This document shows, piece after piece, positions 1-9,200 of a DNA stretch of 17,428 nucleotides. The DNA lies in the NCBI GenBank assembly GCA_028565635.1, contig JAOXYB010032841.1, forward strand, positions 10,359 to 27,786, written 5' to 3'. The DNA comes from Phoronis ovalis (Eukaryota; Phoronida; Phoronidae). Within the stretch, counting starts at the first letter, position 1. Each line of letters starts with the position of its first letter. The position numbers were made by a program, and so were the translations under genes. The notes under the pieces are model-generated. The model was not told the DNA's origin. It was given only the letters and a program-made list of their open reading frames with translations, and did not search any database.

Positions 1-181
1 AGTACCACACAATTACAACTACATAATTTTATTTAATAGATAAACTGTGTATTAAAAGTATAATTTAAAATTCCCTTAATATTACCCTGACAAAGATAGA
101 CTTGTACTTTTTGCAATTAAATTTAAATCATTTTTTATAATTCTTTATACTTAAGAAGTCTTTTATTAATTAATTCATTAC

Positions 182-275
182 CTGGTCAACAAGTTTTGCA
201 TCTTCACTATCTATGCCATTCACAGCACCTGCCAACCACTTCTGAGTAGACTTGAATACTTCTCTTACATCAATT
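182..275 (-). CDS. AXDND1: AXDND1 exon 17 (last exon in window)
   Basis: Encodes IDVREVFKSTQKWLAGAVNG and IDSEDAKLVDQ. Acceptor TTGTTTTGTAG, donor GTAATG, leaves in phase 0. No stop and no poly(A) context follow, so the transcript must continue left of the window. Positions 1-181 look like plain AT-rich intron. Confidence 0.82.
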
Positions 276-3200
276 CTACAAAACAAGTTAAAGGCTTTAT
301 TTTCAGCATTTATCAATTCTAAAACCACAATCAACAATTCACACTTCTATATGTCACATTTAATTAAAGCTACCCCAGTTTAAAGCGAAGAAATTGATCA
401 TAAATTACAAAACATGAGCACCTTTTAAAGTTTCATAACAAAACTGGTGATTTTACTGCTAGTATTAAGTTAATCATGGCCCGTTTGTTGCACATTCCTG
501 AAAATTGTGTTTCTTGTCATACATCTTGGTCTGTTTTTTTACATACACAATCATTATGTTAAATTTTAAAAAATTCTGTTGGTTTTCGCACCAATATTAA
601 TTAAGAGGAAATGCATCTAATAATAGAACTCACGGTATATGTGGAAATCCTTTCTCACGGTATTCTTCCTTTTGTGTTGATCCAACAATGCTAATACCAT
701 CATCTATGTTACTTATCCAATCATCCAAAAGCTGAAAGTCATGAATTAAAGTTAAGATTATTAAACCCAACTCGGGGAAATTCCCAAGTATGATTGGCTG
801 ATAAAATTATACTGTTACGTGAGAACTTTGTCAAAAGTTGATTATTTTGTGGTGTTGGTGTCACCATCAAGTTACAGCTACGTCACAAAAGAGTAATAAT
901 TATAAATAAAAATGTTGGAATTCAAAAATACCAAAAAATTAAGAATTCTAACAATACAACATAATAACAATTATAATGGATAATGGAATTTTAAATAACA
1001 TTTTATACAACAATTAAAATTAAGAAGGCCTGCAAAATCTTTCCATTTTTTTGTTGAAATTTTCTAATTCTAAATTTTTTATCTAACAATATTCTTCTAT
1101 TTTGTAGTATATGTTCTTCATTTAAGTTCACAGTATGCTAAAGAAGGGATGGTTTTTGATACCTTACATTTAACTGTCTAGCTTACTGCCAAAAAGACCA
1201 TGCAAATAGCCTTGGTGAATCACAGGCAGTCATCTTATAGAAATTAAATTTTGCTGGTTATATCTTGCTTGACTTATATAATTATTGCTGAAGAGTTATA
1301 TACCTCATAGAACAGTTGCCAGTCTCTGTCTGACAGAGGGACTCCCTTCGATGAAGCCACCATCTTAGTATGCCATGTTTCCAAAGAATTGATGATCTGA
1401 ATGAATACCTTAGCAACACCTGAAAAGTAAACGCATTGTTTATATAAAATACAAATGCAAGTAATGACACCATGCATTCTTTTGGTAATGTGATACACAT
1501 TTCTTTCATCATTTTCAGAAAACCTAGAGGACTAATCACTTTTTACCACTTGTTTTTAATTATTAAAAATCAAAGAATTCAATTGTAAATATATTAAATA
1601 GAATTTTATAATTATCTTTAAATTTATATAAGAAGAATCTTTACTCATTCCCAAACATTAATGGAATGTTGCAGAGTCTACAGAGACCAGGAAATATACT
1701 GACTTCAAAATTCTTTTTATTTATAATATTTAAATGTTTATTTTATTAGAGAATATAATTGCATGTTTTAGCAAATTAATGTATTAACAGAAAAAAACAA
1801 TGATTTATTGTAGTTGCTGGTTTACATAGTATTCAGTAATTAAGAACTGTTGAACAGAATACAATGTAAAAACTTAATAAATATAAGTAAAATCACATTT
1901 TCATATATTTTCTTTAGAAGAATTAGTATTACTTCCCAAACTACTAATAAAAGGAGATATGACAGCTATAACAAAACCTATGAGAGGACTAAATAACATT
2001 TGATTTTATGAGCTTGCTCACCATTTTCCCCAAACATTTTCACTCTGCACTGCTTAAGTAGAGTTTCGTATATTTTATTTAAATATACCAATATTTGTCT
2101 CTCAATAACAGGAAAGATTCGTTCTTCAGAAAGTTTCACGTGTCGTCTCTTTCTAGCTATTAGCAGAAAGAAGGTAGGGTGGAAGAAAGAAAATTCAGAA
2201 TAAGAAAGAAATGGAAAGGAAGCAAGTTCAATCCAATGATCAAACTGACATATGGGTTAGAGATCTTTCAGAGAAGAGACAGGAGAAGAAAGCTGCAATA
2301 CAGAAAAAGTTTTTACAGTACAAGAAATATGTGCGTACTTCTATATAAATGATGATTAAGAAAAAGTAAAGATATCATGCATGTAGGGAGTGAAATGTAG
2401 AATAAAAAATATTTAAGAAAATTATACCACAACTAGATTATACTTACTAGGAGGTAACCACAACATCCATCTTTGTAGGATGATTTCAAGCTAGGTACAC
2501 TATGCCACCTAACAATTCTTACACTTTCATTGAAGATTTCAACGTTACATAAGATTATGATCATAATTAATTCTTACCGTTTTCTCCATTTAATCTTAGA
2601 TTGAATTCCATCAACATTTCTTCAATAGTTTCATTTAATTCCAACATAGACTCATTTTCTGGATATGTTTTGCCACCTTCTTTGTGTCTTCCAAATAGAA
2701 TAAGAGCACATTCCGTCCATCCATCCATTTCATTTTTAATTTTATTCAAGATTTCTTCACCATTCAACATGGCATCCCCACTGAAATTTTCCACATCTTT
2801 TTGCAGACGCTAAAATAATGTTGAAAAGTGAGTCAAAATTATATAAATTAAACATATTGCATTTATAACAGATTATTGACAGTATTTTTTTTTAAAGCTT
2901 CCCCTTGTTAAAGACTTTTTTTTAGTATATATGCAATAATACTGAAAGAAATTATAATTATAACGGATGCTTTATTTTCACAATTTTTACCGTAACCAGC
3001 AATAAAGTGACAAATAATGGCACAGTTCTAAGAAATTCTGATGAAAGCATAAGCTACCACAATTCAGACCAGACAACAAGTAGTGCATTGTATATACCTC
3101 CTCCATATGCTTTATATCTTCTGCCATGTCTATCTGTTTATCAGTGTTAGGAAGTTTAACAAAGTGACCATCTTTATTTCTACAATAGAAATTTTATGTA

Positions 3201-6200
3201 ATGCAATATGATGATGATGTATTAGCTTAATCAAAGTCAACAATTAGAGTTTTCAATAAAATGTCAATTTTAAGGACCTGAATAGTGTAATTTTGCTTTT
3301 TATTGTCCAATCTGTTATATGTTTTCAACAGCTATGCAGCTTGTATTTATTTATAATGTGAAGGCACTTGAAAGTAATAAAAAATCAAGACCGTAATTAT
3401 TCAAACAGTCCATCTTCAATGAATTCTGCAGTTTGAATTTTAAAGTCTGATTGCTTTAAAACACAATACAACAAATATGGTGACCAATATTGAGAAAAAT
3501 CCATTACACAGACTTATTACATCTAGCGAAGGAATACCATTGCAGTGCTTTTTGGTATATTTATTAGGTATTAATTAATATCCAGAATACAGCTATCTAT
3601 TGTTACCTCATTCCTTGTCATGTCAATAATTTACTAGACAGACAACTGCATGAATTGCTATTAATCCAGCTACAGTGTATCAGTGAGGTATGCAATTACC
3701 AAATCCCCCCTTTACATAATTGCTATGTATTATTACCCTAATGCATGCAAAACTGTAATGGTATCATTTTGTTGGATGTAATACACAATGCATGGTGAGC
3801 ACAATGATTTGTGCGTATCAAACTTGTTGGATTTTAATGCACACAACATGAATATATACCAAAGAAAGAGTGTATCATGTGGACCAACAAGATGCACGTG
3901 AATGGAATTCACTGATTGAAGGAATAATAACATTAAACAACACTCCAGACCACAAATGGGATTTGTTTTCAGGTTTATCCAGTTGAAACAAAAAACAGTA
4001 TTTCCCACCAGGAGTCTCACAGTATAGTAAGATCTAGTAACATGATAAGCTATAACTATTTAACAGATTATTTTTCTCTCCTACTTTATACTAATTGTAG
4101 GATAATTGTCAGAATATTGGTACTTATTTTGTTACTTAGACTCTTTAACTGAGTCTTTCTATGGGAGGCTAAATCAATTGGACAAGGTTTAGAAGGTATT
4201 TTAGCAGGAAATTTGTCCATGATATAATTATTCATCAATGTCACAAACATTTAGTACCATATATACCAAAAATGCCTGTTAAATTCATAAACATGTGTCA
4301 ATCAGAAATAGAGGTGCTAAATTCATTTTACGAAAATTTAGTTTTTTAAAACTTTTAGACAAAATTTAAATATAACTATAACCAATGAAAGAAATAATAG
4401 GTCGATTTATGTACTCAAGCACTAAATTTCTATATTTTATAGCTAGAGTTCTATGTATCCTAGTTTAAAGCTACTTTGATTGTAACTTTGAGAAAAGTCT
4501 CAGATTGAAATATATTCCTACTAACTTCTACAAAGAGAAATAAAACTGTAAGCTTAAATTAAGGGGCAACTTGTGCAATCAGGAAAACCTGATATTTTAA
4601 GAAATAGACTTAGCAAGTAACTATGTTAAGTTACATAGTTTTTATATATTTTTAGAAAACTGAAATTAATAAGAAAACTAACTAGCTACTAGACTAGTCA
4701 TAAAGAATATTCTAAAAAAGAAATATCTCAGGTATTTGCATTTTTCTTAATTTACTTACCTTTAGGACTTTTTTAAAAAAACATTAAACTGTGATATGAA
4801 ATTTCTTTATTTTAAGTACTAATTTAAGAATACTAAGAAAAAAAACACAGTTTGTTTAACTCTTCAAGCTGACCATTTAAAAAAATCAATGCTGCTGGCT
4901 TAAAATAAATCATTGCCAAAGGATTAAAAAAATATTCAAATACTTGGTAATTAAACTACAAATAAAATCATTTTTTGAAATTGTCAAGAAATTGTTAGCA
5001 AGTATATAAGGAAGTGCTTGCATTATAATATAATGCCCATACAATAAAATATTGAAAATTTGTTTGAAGCTATATACAGTATATTTTCATGAATCAATGA
5101 TTTGATGTTTAAAGAATTTGGTTCATCGGATATGACGAGTTTACATTTTGCTAACTTGCTAACATAACTTAATTACTGCAAAAGATATCTATAAGTATGT
5201 GTAAGGAGAGTGCTGCAATCCAAGTGTTAAAAAATCTACATACAGCTACTTACGCCTTGGGTAATCTGTTGGGAATTATAATTGTTAGAATTGTAAATTA
5301 AGAACAACTTATCCATACACACCTCAAAATGAACAACAACATTCTGACACTCTTTTTACAACTAACTACAATGTATGCAATTGGACAGATGCAGTTAAGC
5401 ATTCAGTAAGGTGGATCCTCAACAATATAACAAAACTTGCATATTTTATGGTAATGTTTGTGGATGAATCACCTGCTGACTGATGTACAGACAAATTATA
5501 ATTACAACTATTTAGAAGGATATTTACTTGCATTGGTGTTGGTATGTTACTGATTTAGATAAAATGACTAAAATAACGTCTCAGTGTAGGAACAAATAAT
5601 ACCAACAGCCTTACACAAGTCTTATATGTTGGATAAATATGGACATGTCAACAAACTATAATAGTTATGCTAAATCCCCATATCTGCAGATAGTCAAACC
5701 TTTGACCATCTTAAAAATGAACAAGCGTTCAAGATCACAGAAAACTACAATCAGTTATAATAGTCCCAGAGTCACACTAAGCTGGTTTTTTAAGAAAAAA
5801 AATGCAATAGCACATATACTATAAAAGAAGTTACATTCTAGAAAACATAGATGTCATAACAGTTACATTAATATTCAAATTTGTCTCAGATCAGTATACT
5901 TACATTACATGTTTCTTAAAATATCGTTGAAACTTTTCCAAATCCCCCTTGGTGCATTTCAGTGTTTCTATCATTCCTCTCTCATTATGTTTCAAGTTGG
6001 TGTTAAATTTCTCTAACATGTCCCTAAACCTATCCATGTGCCCCTGGAGCTTGATAATAACTTGTGAATCTTGATCACTTAATAAAATAGCAAAATGACT
6101 GGCTAGTTTGGACCATGCTTTCTCACTGACATGTAATCGCTTTGCGGTATTTAGTTTAGTTTCCTCAGTGACCTACAAAAGTGAGAAAAAATATGCGATA

Positions 6201-9200
6201 TGCTAGAAAATTTAAAAATACGTTTTGCTTCTTGTAAAAAGGTAGATATTTTGCATATCCAATAGCTAAGTCCCAACCACCGCTTTCACAGGACAAACAA
6301 ATGTTAACATACCTATTTTGTAGTTGCAAATAGTTGAGACCCGGTGATAATTGGTACGAGAACACAAATTAAGTTCCCCATCCACTTTAATGGTAATAAA
6401 TATTTTGCCTGATATTCCATTGAATTATTTAAAAGTCACAAATCGATATAATTATGTCTCTAGCCTACTCTTGATTTTTTGACCAGTAAATTCCTATAGC
6501 TGACTGGCCCGGGTGACTGGCCTATATGGCACCTGGTTCTAAAATGTGGAAATTGAATACAAAAGTTTGCAGGCTTCTTCTACCGACTCCTATTGGTTGC
6601 CTTATGCCATATTATGCTGTCACATATAGCACATGTCATCCATAGGAGGATAACTTTTATTGGCTGTAATATCTTGCTACAGGTGATTTATTGGGTTAAA
6701 AAGGCTACACAGTAGTTTTACAGTATTTTTATGGCATGTTACAGGACATGTTACCTTTAAAGCTAGACTGTATGCTGCCGTGCTCCATATTTCTTTTTCC
6801 TCTGATAGCATGAAGACAAGTTTTTCCAAACGCTTTCTTTGAAGTTCGTATAAATCATGGTACTCAGCCAAAAGACTGGCATTTTTCTGTGATTCTGCTA
6901 AAGCTGATTTTAACTATAAAATGAAAAACGTATTTTCTTGAGTGACTAAAGTTAAAAAAGTACTTCAATTTTTTGACACATCTACTTGCCATATAATATA
7001 AAATAAAATAACACTAAAATTATACAATTATATCTGTTTCTGCCTTTGAGGATGACATTTTTAAAAGACATCATTAATAATTACAGCTTATGATCTGATG
7101 ATATGCTGACATTTGAGTTTAAACATAAGTGGATATAACATTAATAAACTGAACATTTGTATGCACTTGCTGACATTACTGGTCTCAATTCTAAATATTA
7201 GCATAATTCTGATTTTAGAATGAATTGCACAAGTGCACAGAGAACAGACGGATTATTCATTCACAAAATGTGGCATTATGCATGACAAGTGGCGCCACCA
7301 AGTGCATACAATCAGTCTGTATTAAAGACTAAATCAACGTCACAAAGTACTAATTATAGTTTATTTTGTTTACAAAATCACAATCTAATAAAAACAGGTG
7401 ATCAACAGTTTCATTTGGAACATTTAACGAATTGTAATGTTTGAACATAATCATGCTTACATCTTCTTGTGCTTGTCTAGCTTCAGCAGTGACTCTTTGA
7501 TCATGGTCTTTGACTTCACCCAGTTCACTAAAAATTTAGAAACAAATAATTGCTAAAAGATTAAAACAAAATTTATGTTAGTTGTTGAATTTGTCTTAAC
7601 ATTATTAATGAATTATATGCAATTTATCAGAAACTTTAGGGAAATTTATAACAAAATAAATCATTTTGTTAATAAAGTTTCATTAAGTTAACAATAAGAT
7701 GGGGGTCCTTTTCACCTACCAAAACACCTAGTTTGTATTCCTCTTTTTAAGCTACTTTATTATTTAGGTTTTTTGAAATAATTTACGTAGAGTGAGAGAG
7801 ATTCACAAACTTTTTATAATGCAGCAACATAGACATTTAGCCATGGTAAAACATCCACCTCTGCCTACCTTGTAAGAGATGTAATTGTAGTTCTGAATCT
7901 CATGAGTTCCTCCGTTAACCTTCTATCCAGTGCCCTTTGAGCCATCACTTCTTCATGCAAACTGAAACAAAACATTAAATGCTGTGTATTCCTTTTTGCC
8001 AAAAAAATAATATTCGACAACCAATCATTTCGGAAAAAGTCCCGCAAAATACATTGTTGAAAATCATAATTTAACTTACTGTGAACGAATACATACCATT
8101 AGTAGATTTGAATGAAAACTAATATGTAACTCCCTTTAGTGATGTTAATTTATTAACAAGTATTTGCAGACTGATTACAACAATGTCTCTCAAAGCAAAA
8201 TAAAATAAAATGCATGTTTAATAATTATTACCTTTTTATCTGTCTTGGCACCCTGTTGAGCAAATCAGAATACCTAAAACGCAGTTCAGACAACAGATCC
8301 CCTCTTTCTATGCACTCGACACTAACCTAAATTCAAATGAATAATGGATGTGTAGCTCTCACTAGTTTGTTGAACAAACATATTAATGTATGCAAGATTT
8401 TTAGATAAATTTTCTCACTGACATTATAATTTTTTTACACAATTTTGAAATAAAAAACAAAATTATACACATAGGTTGATTAGTCAGATAATTTCTTCAC
8501 ATACCTGCAATTTCAGAAAAGTTGTGAAACAGTGGAAGAGAAAAACAAGTGAGGAGTTAGGAAACATTAATGTTTTTGAAACAGGATTGTACTCTTAAAT
8601 TCGGAAGCCTGTAATATCTGTCCATCAGCAAACTGGAATAACTTTCCTCACCGCATGTTCTCTTTAGACAATGATAAAAATAATTTCCAAATCTACAAAC
8701 ATACTGACAGCTTGTGTCAGGAAATGTCTTTGTAGGAGGTTTTGAGCAAAACACTCAGATTGTAAACTTACTTGTCTTATCATCTCATGGAAAACGACGT
8801 TGTAAACATTTTGTTCTTTTTTAATAAGTTCTAGTAAATTGTGCATTTGTGTTGGTCCCTTAATTTCCTGTTCAACTTCTTCAAGTCCAAGTTTGAGTAA
8901 CATATCTTCCAATGTTTTTTTAAGTTGTTTCACTTCAAAGCGACTGTTTGGTTTCCTGAAATATACCATATGGCTATTACAGTACCACATTTAGAAGTGA
9001 TCAAGGGCTTAGGTCCCTTAAAATAATACATCCTTCTGCTTGGCAGGACTAAGATTTCTATCAAATTAAAATTCATAAAAAAATTAATTGTACCTAACTG
9101 GTATCCCAAAAATTATTTTATTTACCCAAGGGTCTTGCAGTTTACACTTGTAAGGATATAAAGCTGATACAAACATGTACCTCAAGCATTTGCCATTTGC

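Noticed and set aside
1274-1539. Two overlapping minus-strand ORFs starting at 1498 and 1539
   Set aside because: Both are extensions of AXDND1 exon 15 into intron; the acceptor at 1420-1421 and phase agreement define the real exon.
3733-4020. 95-codon minus-strand ORF in AXDND1 intron 11
   Set aside because: Cys/Leu/Phe-rich without a recognisable domain, and it fits neither neighbouring splice phase. Reported only as intron content.
5639-5824. 61-codon plus-strand ORF in AXDND1 intron 11
   Set aside because: No recognisable motif, irregular composition, and a length compatible with chance.
6501-6522. Direct repeat TGACTGGCC x 2 around CGGG in intron 10
   Set aside because: Too short to call an element; noted only as a local GC-rich patch.
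7289-7298. GTGGCGCCAC perfect palindrome in AXDND1 intron 9
   Set aside because: A single 10-bp palindrome with no partner or context; expected by chance in 17 kb.
8557-8771. ORFs just below AXDND1 exon 6
   Set aside because: Read-through of the GTAAGT donor at 8766-8771 and a shadow frame; exon 7 supplies the expected conserved continuation VSVECIERG.
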